Source: an uncultured Bacteroidales bacterium
GTDB taxonomy: Bacteria > Bacteroidota > Bacteroidia > Bacteroidales > UBA932
Direction of reading: 5' to 3'
Length of the DNA: 64,000 nt
NCBI GenBank assembly: GCA_946187865.1
Contig: CAMHST010000005.1
Location: forward strand, 1-64,000
Below the pieces are notes generated by a model. That model was not told the origin of the DNA, made no database searches, and saw nothing but the letters and a program-made list of their open reading frames with translations. How positions within the stretch are numbered: position 1 is the stretch's first letter; each line of letters begins with the position of its first letter. The position numbers and the translations under genes are program-made. Of this stretch, positions 50,793-61,669 are shown piece after piece.

Positions 50793-51383
50793 ATGAAAGA
50801 CAGAAAACTGCTCAATATAGAACTGGGGCGCATGTCGGCCGAAGCATACCGGAACAAGCCGGAAAGCGGCATTGTGCTGGTGCTGGACAACATCCGCAGC
50901 GCCCATAATGTGGGCAGCGCTTTCCGGACGGGGGACGCCTTCGGGGTGGACAAGATCTACCTGGGCGGCATCTGCCCGGTTCCACCCTCCCCGGAGCTCA
51001 GGAAAGTGGCCCTCGGGGCAGAGGAAACCGTTCCCTTCGAACATGTGCAGGATGTGCCCGCCCTGGTCAGGCGCCTGCAGGGCTGCGGATATACTGTCGT
51101 AGCCGTGGAACAGACGGTCCACTCCGTGAAACTGGACGGGTTCCAGGCAGGAACAGGGAAGGGCGTTTCCGCTGTGCATCGGCCTTCTTCTTGCACAGCG
51201 GAAACACCCTTTCCTGTCCGCTACGCCTTCGTTTTCGGCAACGAGGTGGACGGCGTGCAGCAGGAGGTGGTGGATGCCTGCGATTTTGCCCTGGAAATCC
51301 CCCAGCGGGGCACCAAGCACTCCCTGAATGTGTCCGTAAGTATCGGCGTAGTGCTCTGGGGAGCCGTTTTTGCAAGTAAATGA
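50793..51383 (+). CDS. TrmH/SpoU-family RNA methyltransferase
   Basis: VLDNIRSAHNVGSAFRTGDAFGVDKIYLGG, FVFGNEVDGVQQEVVDACDFALEIPQRGTKHSLNVSVSIGVVLW. Confidence 0.93.
   Translation: MKDRKLLNIELGRMSAEAYRNKPESGIVLVLDNIRSAHNVGSAFRTGDAFGVDKIYLGGICPVPPSPELRKVALGAEETVPFEHVQDVPALVRRLQGCGYTVVAVEQTVHSVKLDGFQAGTGKGVSAVHRPSSCTAETPFPVRYAFVFGNEVDGVQQEVVDACDFALEIPQRGTKHSLNVSVSIGVVLWGAVFASK
51150..51219 (+). repeat. 70-bp palindromic element inside the TrmH-family coding sequence
   Basis: GGAACAGGGAAGGGCGTTTCCGCTGTGCA - tcggccttcttct - TGCACAGCGGAAACACCCTTTCCTGTCC; arms pair almost fully. Confidence 0.85.
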
Positions 51384-51442
51384 GTATTTTTTAAGCTTTC
51401 CTGTCACAGGAAAAGGATATCTTTGCAAAAAATGAAATAGCT

Positions 51443-52006
51443 ATGAAAAAATTGATGAGCATTCTGGCTGCACTCGCCATAGCGGGAACAGCCTTCGCGC
51501 AGGGTTCTGCCGCCAAGTTCGGAATCAAATCCGGCAAGATGGTATCTTCCTCTGAGATTATGGGACAGAAGACGGAAGCCGTGTCCTATTTCGACAATTA
51601 CGGTGCCCTCCAGATGAGCAAGACCGAGATGGAGACCCCGATGGGAAAGATGGAGATGGGAACCTTCCAGAAGGACGGAAAAACCTTCATGGTGGACTAT
51701 ACGCAGAAGACCGTGCAGGAAATGCCCGCCCAGGAAAGCATCAATTACCTTTCCCTGGACAAGGCCACTATCGACAAATATAAGGTGAAGGAAGTGGGCA
51801 AGGAGAAAGTGGGCGGCAAGGAGTGCACCAGATATACCTCCGAGATTTCCCAGATGGGCCAGACGGCCAAAGTGGAAGTATGGGTGTGGAAAGGCATTCC
51901 CATGAAAACCGTCACCGACTTCGGCGGCATGTCCATCGTCTCGGAAGTGACCGAGTTCTCGGAAGAGGCCGTAGATGCCTCTGTCTTCGAGATTCCCAAG
52001 TTCTAA
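51443..52006 (+). CDS. Secreted hypothetical protein (DUF4412-like)
   Basis: Signal peptide MKKLMSILAALAIAGTAFAQ; Met/Lys-rich beta-type domain. Confidence 0.7.
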   Translation: MKKLMSILAALAIAGTAFAQGSAAKFGIKSGKMVSSSEIMGQKTEAVSYFDNYGALQMSKTEMETPMGKMEMGTFQKDGKTFMVDYTQKTVQEMPAQESINYLSLDKATIDKYKVKEVGKEKVGGKECTRYTSEISQMGQTAKVEVWVWKGIPMKTVTDFGGMSIVSEVTEFSEEAVDASVFEIPKF

Positions 52007-52010
52007 GGTG

Positions 52011-52871
52011 TTATAAGGAAACCCACTCGATGGAAGGGTCCCGGCGCCACCACGTGAGCTGGCGCTTGGCATAATGCCTGGTATTTACCTGGATGCGGCG
52101 TACGGCCTCGTCCAGGTTTATTTTTCCGTCGAAGTACTCGAACAGCTCCCGGTAGCCCACCGTCTGCAGGGCCGTGAGGTCCCGGTAGGGGAGCAGGCTT
52201 CTGGCTTCCTCTTCCAGGCCGTCCTCCATCATTTGCAGCACCCGGGCGTCCAGGCGCCCGTACAATTCTTCCCGGGGACGTTCCAGGCCGATTTTCCGGA
52301 TCTCAAAATTCCTTTCCTTGAAGCGGCGGGTTTTGAAGGACGAGAACGGTTTTCCGGTGTACAGGCATACTTCCAGGGCCCGGATGACTCGTCGGCCGTT
52401 GGTCAGGTCTATTTCTTCATAGGTGACGGGATCCAGTTCCCGGAGCTGGGCGGCCAGGGTGTCCACGCCCTCGTCCCGCAGGCATTCGACGAGGTGCTCC
52501 CGGAGCTGCATGGGCACTTCCGGGAAGTCGTCCAGGCCGTAGCACAGGGCGTCTATGTACAACATGGAGCCCCCGCACATCACCAGGGTCTCGTGCCCCT
52601 GGGCAAAGAGCCGGTCTATGAGCTCCAGGGCCTGCACTTCGTAAATGCCGGCCGTATAGTTTTGGGTGACAGGGATTTCCCGGATAAAGTAGTGCTTCAC
52701 GGCGGAGAGCTCCTCATCGGAGGGTACGGCCGTGCCGATACGCATTTCGCGATAGATCTGCCGGGAGTCGCAGGAGATGACGGGGCTGCCGCATTCCAGG
52801 GCGCGGGAAATGGCATAGGCCGTTTTGCCTACACCGGTGGGGCCGAGTATAATCTCCAGGCTCCGCCCCAT
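52011..52871 (-). CDS. miaA: tRNA dimethylallyltransferase
   Basis: LEIILGPTGVGKTAYAI, ISCDSRQIYREMRIGTAVP, TRHYAKRQLTWWRRD. Confidence 0.96.
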   Translation of the reverse strand: MGRSLEIILGPTGVGKTAYAISRALECGSPVISCDSRQIYREMRIGTAVPSDEELSAVKHYFIREIPVTQNYTAGIYEVQALELIDRLFAQGHETLVMCGGSMLYIDALCYGLDDFPEVPMQLREHLVECLRDEGVDTLAAQLRELDPVTYEEIDLTNGRRVIRALEVCLYTGKPFSSFKTRRFKERNFEIRKIGLERPREELYGRLDARVLQMMEDGLEEEARSLLPYRDLTALQTVGYRELFEYFDGKINLDEAVRRIQVNTRHYAKRQLTWWRRDPSIEWVSL

Positions 52872-52874
52872 CGT

Positions 52875-53423
52875 CTATTCGTTTTCGTCAAAGATTTCCT
52901 TTCCGTCCTCGTCTTCTTCCGCCTCCTCTTCTTCCTCGTCGTCAAATTCTTCGTCGTCCAGATCGTCCGGTTCTTCGCCGGGCAGGAAGCGCTGCTTGTC
53001 CGGAAGGTCTTCGAAGGCCACGTAACCGTTCTCGAACTCGATGGGGTTGGGACCCTTGGTTTCCGTGAGCAGGGGAGAGTCCGGGCTGACTTTGGTGCCG
53101 GCGGGGGCTTCCTCTACGGCGATGTTCACGCTTTTGCGGTTGGTGACATCGTAGAAATAGACGAAGGAGGTGGTGCCGCCTTTAAAGGCTTTTTCCAGGG
53201 AGACGGTGTCTACCGTTCCGGAGCCCAGGTCGAACAGGCCGTACCGGCCCAGGACGGAGCCGTCCGCCGCCAGGGCCTTGAACATGATCAGCTGGTCCTG
53301 CGGGAACTCCATGTCTGCGCGGAGTTGTTTATGGAGGGTGTACAGGGTGGTGGCACCGTGTACGAGATAGATTCTGTAGAAGCCTTTGATCCCCGTGAGG
53401 GTGACTTTTAGTTTGAAAATCAT
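52875..53423 (-). CDS. PRiA4_ORF3-like (IS1096 passenger TnpR family) acidic protein
   Basis: MIFKLKVTLTGIKGFYRIYLVHGATTLYTLHKQLRADMEFPQDQLIMF... with strongly acidic C-terminus. Confidence 0.6.
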   Translation of the reverse strand: MIFKLKVTLTGIKGFYRIYLVHGATTLYTLHKQLRADMEFPQDQLIMFKALAADGSVLGRYGLFDLGSGTVDTVSLEKAFKGGTTSFVYFYDVTNRKSVNIAVEEAPAGTKVSPDSPLLTETKGPNPIEFENGYVAFEDLPDKQRFLPGEEPDDLDDEEFDDEEEEEAEEDEDGKEIFDENE

Positions 53424-53507
53424 AGGATGTCCGTTTTGCGAACCCAAAGATACTGCTTTTTTCCGGTACAATTGCAAATTTCTCCAAAAAACACTACATT
53501 CGTAGAG

Positions 53508-54107
53508 ATGGATTGTAACGACGCATATTCCAGCATTGCCGCTCCCTCGGAGGGGCTTTTCAAGGATAACGGATCCCGTTTCATCGCCCTGGCCTATCCG
53601 GTAGAGACCCAGCAGCAGGTGAAAGACATCGTCGCATCCCTGAAAAAGGAATATCACGACGCCCGTCACCACTGCTATGCCTACAGGCTGGGTTACAAAG
53701 GGGACGTGTTCCGCTCCTCGGACGACGGGGAACCCTCCGGCAGCGCCGGAAGGCCCATCCTGGGGCAGATCGATTCGGCCGGGCTCAGTGACGTCCTGGT
53801 GGTGGTGGTACGCTATTTCGGCGGTATCAAGCTGGGCATTCCGGGGCTGATCCGCGCATATAAAACGTCCACGGCAGACGCCCTGTCCCATGCACCGGTG
53901 GTGGAGAAGATTGCCGGCGTCTGGTTCCGGCTGTCCTTTGGCTACGATGCCATGAACACGGTGATGAAGGTGCTCAAAGACATGGACCTTCCCCAGCGGG
54001 CGCAAAACTTCGGAATGGAATGCTCCCTGGAAGTGCGGGTGCGGCTCAGTGCCGTGGCCGATTTTCGGGAAAAGATGGAAAATGCTGCTAAATTGGAAGA
54101 AATTTAG
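53508..54107 (+). CDS. YigZ/IMPACT family protein (UPF0029)
   Basis: DARHHCYAYRLG, SSDDGEPSGSAGRPILGQI, VVVVRYFGGIKLG. Confidence 0.92.
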   Translation: MDCNDAYSSIAAPSEGLFKDNGSRFIALAYPVETQQQVKDIVASLKKEYHDARHHCYAYRLGYKGDVFRSSDDGEPSGSAGRPILGQIDSAGLSDVLVVVVRYFGGIKLGIPGLIRAYKTSTADALSHAPVVEKIAGVWFRLSFGYDAMNTVMKVLKDMDLPQRAQNFGMECSLEVRVRLSAVADFREKMENAAKLEEI

Positions 54108-54179
54108 GTTTTGTTAATTATAATTTATATCTTTATCGCGTAATTTGATAAAAAATTATAACACATAATCAATAACGTC

Positions 54180-55256
54180 ATGTCTAAGAAAGTTCATGTT
54201 TTCAACGCCGGGCCCTGCGTCCTGCCGCAGGTAGCCATTGAAAAGGCCAAAGAGGCCCTCACCGACTTCGCAGGAACCGGTATTTCCGTTCTGTCTATCT
54301 CCCACCGGACCAAGGAGTGGGACGCCGTCATGGACGAGTGCCGTGCCCTCTGGAAAGAACTGCTGCACATCCCGGATACCCATGAGGTGGTGTTTCTGGG
54401 CGGCGGCGCCTCCCTGCAGTTCCTGTATGTGGCCATGAACTATCTGGAGAAGAAGGCTGCATACCTGGACACCGGCGTATGGGCCCACAAAGCCCTCGTA
54501 GAGGCCCAGGGAATCGGCGAGGCCTATGCCATCGCCTGCTCCAAAGACAAGAATTACACCTATATTCCCAAAGGCTTCGAGATCCCCGCAGACCTGGACT
54601 ATCTGCACATCACCACCAACAACACCATCTACGGTACGGAAATCCATGAAGATATAGACTGCCCCTGCCCGCTGATTGCCGATATGTCCTCGGACATCAT
54701 GTCCCGTCCGGTGGATGTGTCCAAGTATGACCTCATCTACGGCGGCGCCCAGAAGAACGTCGGCCCTGCAGGCGTTATCTTCGCCATCATCCGCAAGAGC
54801 TCCCTGGGCCGCGTGACCCGTCACCTGCCCACCATGCTCAACTACCAGACCCATATCGACAAGCTCTCCATGTTCAATACCCCGCCCGTGTTCGCCATCT
54901 TCGTGATGAACGAGACCCTCAAGTGGCTCAAGGGCATCGGCGGCGTGGAGGCCATCCACGAGATCAACAAGAAGAAAGCCGCCCTCCTGTACGACGAGAT
55001 AGACCGCAACAGCATGTTCGTAGGCACCGCGGCCAAGGAAGACCGCTCCCTGATGAACGTGTGCTTCGTGATGGCGCCCGGCAAGGAAGACCTCCAGGAC
55101 AACTTCATGGCCTTTGCCAAGGAGCGTGGCATGGTGGGTATCAAAGGCCACCGCAGCGTAGGCGGTTTCCGCGCCTCCCTTTATAACGCCTGCCCCATCG
55201 AGGATGTCCAGGCCCTGGTAGAATGTATGAAAGAATTTGAGACCCTTAACAAATGA
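54180..55256 (+). CDS. serC: Phosphoserine aminotransferase
   Basis: [41 protein letters not shown]. Confidence 0.97.
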   Translation: MSKKVHVFNAGPCVLPQVAIEKAKEALTDFAGTGISVLSISHRTKEWDAVMDECRALWKELLHIPDTHEVVFLGGGASLQFLYVAMNYLEKKAAYLDTGVWAHKALVEAQGIGEAYAIACSKDKNYTYIPKGFEIPADLDYLHITTNNTIYGTEIHEDIDCPCPLIADMSSDIMSRPVDVSKYDLIYGGAQKNVGPAGVIFAIIRKSSLGRVTRHLPTMLNYQTHIDKLSMFNTPPVFAIFVMNETLKWLKGIGGVEAIHEINKKKAALLYDEIDRNSMFVGTAAKEDRSLMNVCFVMAPGKEDLQDNFMAFAKERGMVGIKGHRSVGGFRASLYNACPIEDVQALVECMKEFETLNK

Positions 55257-56173
55257 AAGTCTTATTAGCCACCCAGAAACCTTTCGCCGCCAAGGCTGTG
55301 GAAGGCATTGTCTCCATCCTTACGGAGGCTGGTCACAAAGTTGAGAAATTAGAGAATTATGCCAGTCAGGAGGCCCTTGTATCGGCCGTAGCAGATGCAG
55401 AGGCCCTGATTGTCCGCTCCGACAAAGTCACGGAAGAGGTAATGGCCGCCGCCCCCAAGCTCAAGATCGTGGTGCGTGCCGGCGCCGGCTTCGACAATGT
55501 AGACCTTGCCGCCGCCACCGCCCGCGGTATCGTAGTGATGAATACCCCCGGCCAGAACTCCAACGCCGTGGCCGAACTTGCCCTGGGCATGATGATTTTC
55601 ATGGCGCGTACGCATTTCACCCCCGCTACCGGCAGCGAACTCTCCGGCAAGCGCCTGGGTGTCCAGGCCTACGGGAACGTGGGCCGTCTGGTGGGCCAGA
55701 AAGCCAAAGCCCTGGGCATGGAAGTCTGCGCCCTGGATCCGTTCCTCACGGACGAGCAGATCGTTGCAGGCGGGGCAGAGCCCGTTCATTCCGTGGAAGA
55801 GCTATACGCCAACTCCGACTATCTCTCCATCCATATTCCCGCCCTTCCCGCCACCATCAAATCCATCGGCTACGACCTTATCACCAAGATGCCCAAGGGT
55901 GCAACCCTCATCAATACCGCCCGCAAGGAGGTTATCGACGAAGACGGCCTGCTGAAAGCCCTGGAAGAGCGTGAAGACCTCAAGTACGTCACCGACGTAA
56001 TGCCGGACAACTACGACATACTTACCAAGAAGTTCGGCTACAGGGTATTCGCTACGCCCAAGAAGATGGGTGCCCAGACGGCAGAAGCCAATGTGAACGC
56101 CGGTCTGGCCGCCGCCCGCCAGATCGTGGATTTCTTCGCTACCGGAAACCGCAAATTCCAAGTAAACAAGTAG
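55253..56173 (+). CDS. serA: D-3-phosphoglycerate dehydrogenase (short form)
   Basis: [47 protein letters not shown] overlap with serC. Confidence 0.95.
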   Translation: MKVLLATQKPFAAKAVEGIVSILTEAGHKVEKLENYASQEALVSAVADAEALIVRSDKVTEEVMAAAPKLKIVVRAGAGFDNVDLAAATARGIVVMNTPGQNSNAVAELALGMMIFMARTHFTPATGSELSGKRLGVQAYGNVGRLVGQKAKALGMEVCALDPFLTDEQIVAGGAEPVHSVEELYANSDYLSIHIPALPATIKSIGYDLITKMPKGATLINTARKEVIDEDGLLKALEEREDLKYVTDVMPDNYDILTKKFGYRVFATPKKMGAQTAEANVNAGLAAARQIVDFFATGNRKFQVNK

Positions 56174-56180
56174 TAAAGAC

Positions 56181-57446
56181 ATGGTCCGAGTAAAACCTTT
56201 TGCGGCCATCAGGCCACCCAAAGACCTCGTGACAGAGGTTGCCGCTCCCCCGTACGATGTCCTTAATTCCGAGGAAGCGCGTGAGATAGCCGGCGAAAAG
56301 AGCCTCCTTCACATCACGAAGCCGGAGATTGACTTTACGCCCATCGCCGGAGAGCACGAGCAGCGCACCTACGACAAGGCTGTGGAAAACTTCAAGCTCT
56401 GGAAAGAGCGCGGCTGGCTTGTGCGTGAAGACAAGGAGAAGTACTATGTGTATGCCCAGACCATGGGTAAACGCACCCAGTACGGCATTGTCCTGTGCGC
56501 CCACACAGACGATTACGCGAACGGCGTGATCAAGAAGCATGAACTCACCCGCAAGGACAAGGAAGACGACCGCATGGTCCATGTGCGCATCCAGAATGCC
56601 AACATAGAACCCGTGTTTTTCGCCTTCAAGGACAACGCGGAGCTCAATGCGATCATCGCAAAGGCCGCCTCCGGCAAGCCCGAGTACAAATTCACCGACG
56701 AGAACAAGTTCGTCCACACCTTCTGGGTCATCGACGACGATGCCGTGAACGCCCGCATCACCGAGATTTTCACCACCCAGGTGGATGCCTTCTATGTGGC
56801 CGACGGTCATCACCGGACAGCCGCCGCCGCCCGCGTGGGTGCAGAGAAGAAGGCGCAGAACCCCCATCACACCGGAGACGAAGAATACAACTTCTTCATG
56901 GCCGTCTGCTTCCCGCAGAGCCAGCTGGCCATCATCGACTACAACCGCGTGGTGAAGGATCTGGGCGGCCTTTCCGAAGAAGAATTCCTCAAAGCCCTGG
57001 AAGCGGACTTTGACGTCGCCGTAGCCACAAAGCCCCGCTGCGGCCGCCCTGCCAAGCCCTATGCGCCCACAGGTCTGCACAACTTCTCTATGTATCTTGG
57101 AGACAAGTGGTACACCCTTACGGCAAAGCCCGGCCGGTACGACGACGCAGACCCTATCGGCGTCCTGGACGTTACCATCCTGTCCAATCTGGTACTGGAC
57201 AAGATCCTGGGCATCAAAGACCTCCGCACCGACAAACGGATCGATTTCGTGGGTGGCATCCGCGGACTGGGAGAACTCTCCCGCCGCGTGGATTCCGGCG
57301 AGATGAAAGTGGCGTTCGCCCTCTATCCCGTCTCCATGGACCAGCTCATCCGCATTGCAGATACCGGCAACATCATGCCGCCCAAGACCACCTGGTTCGA
57401 GCCCAAGCTCCGAAGCGGCCTGGCCATCCACAGTCTGGAGCGCTAA
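56181..57446 (+). CDS. DUF1015 family protein
   Basis: KPFAAIRPPKDLVTEVAAPPYDVLNSEEARE, FYVADGHHRTAAAARV; downstream of serA. Confidence 0.93.
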   Translation: MVRVKPFAAIRPPKDLVTEVAAPPYDVLNSEEAREIAGEKSLLHITKPEIDFTPIAGEHEQRTYDKAVENFKLWKERGWLVREDKEKYYVYAQTMGKRTQYGIVLCAHTDDYANGVIKKHELTRKDKEDDRMVHVRIQNANIEPVFFAFKDNAELNAIIAKAASGKPEYKFTDENKFVHTFWVIDDDAVNARITEIFTTQVDAFYVADGHHRTAAAARVGAEKKAQNPHHTGDEEYNFFMAVCFPQSQLAIIDYNRVVKDLGGLSEEEFLKALEADFDVAVATKPRCGRPAKPYAPTGLHNFSMYLGDKWYTLTAKPGRYDDADPIGVLDVTILSNLVLDKILGIKDLRTDKRIDFVGGIRGLGELSRRVDSGEMKVAFALYPVSMDQLIRIADTGNIMPPKTTWFEPKLRSGLAIHSLER

Positions 57447-57448
57447 AG

Positions 57449-57482
57449 AAAAATCCCGCAGCAACCGCCGCGGGATTTTTTC
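57449..57482. terminator. Bidirectional terminator between DUF1015 and metG
   Basis: AAAAATCCCGC-agcaaccgcc-GCGGGATTTTTTC. Confidence 0.9.
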
Positions 57483-59690
57483 TTATCCGATTTGTGCGCC
57501 GTTGGTGACGACTTCCTGCGGGGTGATGAAACGCATCTTCCCGTCTCCCTGCTTTGCCATCAGGATCATACCCTTGGATTCGATGCCGCGGATTACGCGC
57601 GGGGCCAGGTTGGCCAGGATGCAGATCTGTTTCCCGAGCATGTCCTCCGGGCTGTAATACTCCGCAATGCCGGAAACGATTGTCCGCTGGTCGATACCGG
57701 TATCGATGGTCAGTTTCAGGAGTTTGTCCGTCTTGGGAACGCGTTCCGCCGCCAGCACCGTAGCGGTACGGATATCCATGGCCCCAAACTGGTCGAAGGT
57801 GACTTCGGCCTTCTGCGGTTCCACCTTTTTGGCGGCTTCGGCTGCAGCCTTTGCGGCCTCGGCGGCCTCGCGGGCTTTCTTGATAGCCTCCAGTTTTGCC
57901 GTCTGCGCCTCGATCTCGGCATCCTCGATTTTGCGGAACAGAAGCACGGCTTCTCCAAGCTGATGGCCGGCAGGGATGAGTTCGGCATCCCCCAGCTGCT
58001 CCCACCGAAGCACCAAGTCAGAAGGACATACCCCCTGAGGAGCATCGGCCTTCTTATTTGCGACGAAGGGGACCGTGTGCACGGCCTTGCCTTCACCTTC
58101 CTTGAAGAAATTCACGGTGGGGGCGCCTTCGCCGGCACGGTGGTCCGTTCCCGCATCAATCCCCACGCGGAGGATGCCACGTAACTTTTCCGCGCTGAAG
58201 GGCGTGAACGGTTCAAACGCGATGGCCAGGTCTGCGCAGAGCTGCAGGCAGGTGTACAAGATGCTGGCGCAGCGGTCCATGTCCTCTTTCGCCACCTTCC
58301 AGGGCTCCATGTCGGAGATGTATTTGTTGCCGATACGGGCCATGTTCATGGCCTCCTTGAGAGCCTCGCGGAAGTGATACGTCTCGATGTATTTCTCCAG
58401 CGCCTCCCGGCAGGGTTTCACGGCGGCAAGTGTCTCGGCGTCGATCGCCTCCGGCTTCAGGTTCCGAGGAACGGCACCGCCGAAATACTTCTGCGTGAGC
58501 ACCACGGCCCGGTTCACGAAGTTGCCCAGCACGGCAACCAGTTCGGAGTTGTTCCGGCTCTGGAAGTCTTTCCAGGTGAAGTCGTTGTCCTTGGTCTCCG
58601 GGGCATTGGCCGTGAGGACGTAGCGCAGCACGTCTTCCTCTCCGGGGAAATCCCTTTCGTATTCATCCACCCATACGGCCCAGCCGCGGGAGGTGGAAAT
58701 CTTGTCGCCTTCCAGATTCAGGAACTCATTGGACGGTACATTGTCCGGCAGGATGTAGTCTCCATAGGCCTTCAACATGGACGGGAACACAATGCAGTGG
58801 AACACGATATTGTCTTTGCCGATAAAGTGAACCAGCCGGGTCTCAGGGTCTTTCCACCACTTCTCCCAGCTTTCCGGAAGAAGTTCCTTGGTGTTGGAGA
58901 TATAGCCGATGGGGGCGTCGAACCAGACGTAAAGCACCTTGCCTTCCGCGCCTTCTACCGGAACGGGAACGCCCCAGTCCAGGTCGCGGGTGACGGCGCG
59001 GGGGAGGAGGCCGCCGTCCAGCCAGCTCTTGCACTGGCCGTACACATTGGTTTTCCACTCCTTGTGCTGCTCCAGGATCCAGTCGCGGAGCCAGGGCTCG
59101 TACTTGTCCAGGGGAAGGTACCAGTGCTTGGTTTTCTTCTTCACCGGCACGGTGCCGCTCAGGCGCGACTTCGGTTCCAGCAGCTCTTCAGGAGAAAGGG
59201 TGGAACCACACTTCTCGCACTGGTCGCCGTAGGCATGCGGATTGCCGCACTTGGGGCAGATTCCCTCGATGAGGCGGTCTGTCAGGAACATTTTGGCCTC
59301 CTGGTCATAGAGCTGCTCAGACTCCTTGACAATGAAGTCGTCCTGGTCATAGAGCTTGCGGAAGAACTCGGAAGCATTCTCTGTATGCACCTGGGAAGAG
59401 GTCCTGGAATAAATGTCGAAGTTGATCCCAAGGCCCGCAAAGGCGTCCTTCATGATTTTGTGGTACTTGTCCACGATATCCTGCGGCGTGACACCCTGGT
59501 CTTTCGCCTTGATGGTGATGGGCACGCCGTGCTCGTCGCTGCCGCAGATAAACAGCACATCCTCTCCCCGCATGCGGAGGTAACGGACATAGATGTCGCC
59601 GGGGATGTAGGCACCGGCCAGGTGGCCGATATGGACAGGACCGTTGGCATAGGGGAGTGCACAGGTCACGAGAGTTCTTTTATGGCTCAT
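57483..59690 (-). CDS. metG: Methionine--tRNA ligase with C-terminal EMAP-like tRNA-binding domain
   Basis: [26 protein letters not shown], Zn-binding [32 protein letters not shown]-term [31 protein letters not shown]. Confidence 0.97.
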   Translation of the reverse strand: MSHKRTLVTCALPYANGPVHIGHLAGAYIPGDIYVRYLRMRGEDVLFICGSDEHGVPITIKAKDQGVTPQDIVDKYHKIMKDAFAGLGINFDIYSRTSSQVHTENASEFFRKLYDQDDFIVKESEQLYDQEAKMFLTDRLIEGICPKCGNPHAYGDQCEKCGSTLSPEELLEPKSRLSGTVPVKKKTKHWYLPLDKYEPWLRDWILEQHKEWKTNVYGQCKSWLDGGLLPRAVTRDLDWGVPVPVEGAEGKVLYVWFDAPIGYISNTKELLPESWEKWWKDPETRLVHFIGKDNIVFHCIVFPSMLKAYGDYILPDNVPSNEFLNLEGDKISTSRGWAVWVDEYERDFPGEEDVLRYVLTANAPETKDNDFTWKDFQSRNNSELVAVLGNFVNRAVVLTQKYFGGAVPRNLKPEAIDAETLAAVKPCREALEKYIETYHFREALKEAMNMARIGNKYISDMEPWKVAKEDMDRCASILYTCLQLCADLAIAFEPFTPFSAEKLRGILRVGIDAGTDHRAGEGAPTVNFFKEGEGKAVHTVPFVANKKADAPQGVCPSDLVLRWEQLGDAELIPAGHQLGEAVLLFRKIEDAEIEAQTAKLEAIKKAREAAEAAKAAAEAAKKVEPQKAEVTFDQFGAMDIRTATVLAAERVPKTDKLLKLTIDTGIDQRTIVSGIAEYYSPEDMLGKQICILANLAPRVIRGIESKGMILMAKQGDGKMRFITPQEVVTNGAQIG
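58017..58086 (-). repeat. Probable degenerate third copy of the in-CDS 70-bp element, in metG
   Basis: Contains GCATCGGCCTTCTTATTTGC (58042-58061), matching the cysS and TrmH loops; flanking arms pair weakly (CCCCT/AGGGG). Confidence 0.4.
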
Positions 59691-61663
59691 TTCTTTAATC
59701 TCCCAAGTTTGATATTGATGGTTTTCTTGATTTCGTTGATGCGGCCCAGGCGGGACAGGAGTTCCATCTGGTCTTCTGCCGAGGAGGCCTGGTCCATCTG
59801 GGCTTTAAGCTCCTCCTGCTGCACCTGGAGCCGTTTGTCGTGGAAGGCCAGGATGGCGCGGGGAACATAGTTCACCAGCCAGGAATCCGTGGTGGTCAGG
59901 GCCTCGGTGAAATTGTGTACCGTGAGTTCGTACTTGCGCGTGGACAAGTTGGCGGCCACCCCGGCAACCGTCCGGTCTTCGGCGTTGAGCAGGCTCAGGA
60001 CGATGTCGTCCTGCGTTTTCCCTTCGTCGTAGAGGCGGAAATAGGCGTTGTACGTGCGGCTATAGGCCGGGTTGGCAAAGTGGATGTCGTCTCCCTCAAG
60101 GGCGGCGTCGATGAATTCCGCCACCGTCTGAGCGCCCTCCGGGGCGTAAAACTCCGAGTCCGACTCGAACTGGAGAGGCGTGCACCCATACTGCAGGATA
60201 AAGCCCAGCAGTTCCCGTTCAGAGGGCTCCAGGATCTCGTTCTCTTTCCGGGTGCGGCGGTCCTGGGGGGTGTCTGGAACCGTTTCCTGCACGGCGGTTT
60301 CCTGTACACGCCGATAGGGCTCCCGCACGGGGGCGCTGTGCACGTGGGACTCGTCCTTTTCCCGCGTTTTGCGTACGCGGTCCTGGATGATGTCGCTCTC
60401 GATGCCGAAACGCTTGGACACCATGTCCACATAGACCTGCCGCTTGATGGCATCCGGAATCAGGGCGACAGTGTCGGCGATGTCGTTGATCAGGTTGGCC
60501 TTTTTCAGCGGGTCTTCCCCGGCTTCCTGCAGCAGCAAGTCGGTTTTGAAGCCGATACCGTCCTGCTCGTGGGCGTCGATGAACCCGCGGATTTCTTCCA
60601 GCGTGTGTTTGCGGGAGTACGAATCAGGGTCGTCCCCGTCCGGCAGGAACACCACGCGGGGGTTCATCCCCTCTTTGAGGATCATGCCGATGGCGCGGAT
60701 GGCGGCGTGCAGGCCGGCGCTGTCCCCGTCGTACATGATGGTGATGTTGTCCGTGAACTTCTTGATGATGCGGATCTGTTCCTCCGTGAGGGAAGTGCCG
60801 CTGGAAGCCACGCAGTTCAGGATGCCGGCCTGGTGCATGGACAGCACATCCAGGTAACCTTCCATCAGGAAGCATTTGTCCTGCCGGGCGATTTCCTGTT
60901 TGGCGAACCAGATGCCGTACAGCGAGCGGGATTTCACGTAAATCTCGCTCTCCTTGGAGTTGACGTATTTGGCTATTTTGTCCGACTTTTCCGTGAGGAG
61001 GGTCCGTCCGCCAAAGGCGATGACCCGTCCGCTGACGGAGTGGATGGGGAAGATGACCCGGTCGTAGAAGCGGTCGTGGAGGCTGTTGTCGCTCTCCCAC
61101 TGGGCGCAGAGGCCCGTCTCGATCAGGAATTCGTCTTTGTATCCCGCCTTTTTCGCCGCGTCGGTAAAGGCACTCTTGGACTTGGGCGCCCAGCCCAGCC
61201 CGTATTTTTCGATGGTTTCCGGAAGCAGACCCCTGGAGCGGAAATACTGCATGCCGATAGCTCTTCCTTCCGGCTCCTGCAACTGCTGCTTGAAAAACTT
61301 GCCGGCGAACTCCGACACGGCCAGAAGGCTTTCGCTGCGCTGCCGGGCGGCGATTTGTTCGGCCGACTCTTCCTCTTCCTTTACTTCAATGTTGTACTTG
61401 CGGGCCAGATAGCGCAGGGCTTCCGGGTAGGTCATGTGCTCGTACTCCATGACAAAGCCCACGGCGCTTCCGGCCTTGCCGCAGCCGAAACACTTATAGA
61501 TGCCCCGGGCGGGATTTACGTTGAAAGAAGGGGTTTTCTCATTGTGGAAGGGACAGCAGGCCACGTAATTGGCTCCGCGGCGCTTGAGCGTCACAAAGTC
61601 TCCCACCACCTCTTCGATGCGGGCGGTGTCCAGAATCTGCTCTACTGTCTCCCGGGGAATCAT
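59687..61663 (-). CDS. dnaG: DNA primase
   Basis: [39 protein letters not shown] zinc finger, Toprim [16 protein letters not shown]; 4-nt overlap with metG. Confidence 0.96.
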   Translation of the reverse strand: MIPRETVEQILDTARIEEVVGDFVTLKRRGANYVACCPFHNEKTPSFNVNPARGIYKCFGCGKAGSAVGFVMEYEHMTYPEALRYLARKYNIEVKEEEESAEQIAARQRSESLLAVSEFAGKFFKQQLQEPEGRAIGMQYFRSRGLLPETIEKYGLGWAPKSKSAFTDAAKKAGYKDEFLIETGLCAQWESDNSLHDRFYDRVIFPIHSVSGRVIAFGGRTLLTEKSDKIAKYVNSKESEIYVKSRSLYGIWFAKQEIARQDKCFLMEGYLDVLSMHQAGILNCVASSGTSLTEEQIRIIKKFTDNITIMYDGDSAGLHAAIRAIGMILKEGMNPRVVFLPDGDDPDSYSRKHTLEEIRGFIDAHEQDGIGFKTDLLLQEAGEDPLKKANLINDIADTVALIPDAIKRQVYVDMVSKRFGIESDIIQDRVRKTREKDESHVHSAPVREPYRRVQETAVQETVPDTPQDRRTRKENEILEPSERELLGFILQYGCTPLQFESDSEFYAPEGAQTVAEFIDAALEGDDIHFANPAYSRTYNAYFRLYDEGKTQDDIVLSLLNAEDRTVAGVAANLSTRKYELTVHNFTEALTTTDSWLVNYVPRAILAFHDKRLQVQQEELKAQMDQASSAEDQMELLSRLGRINEIKKTINIKLGRLKK

Positions 61664-61669
61664 GCGCGT

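Noticed and set aside
52875-53423. Reading the PRiA4_ORF3-like gene as evidence of a transposon
   Set aside because: No transposase, terminal inverted repeats or target duplication visible around it.
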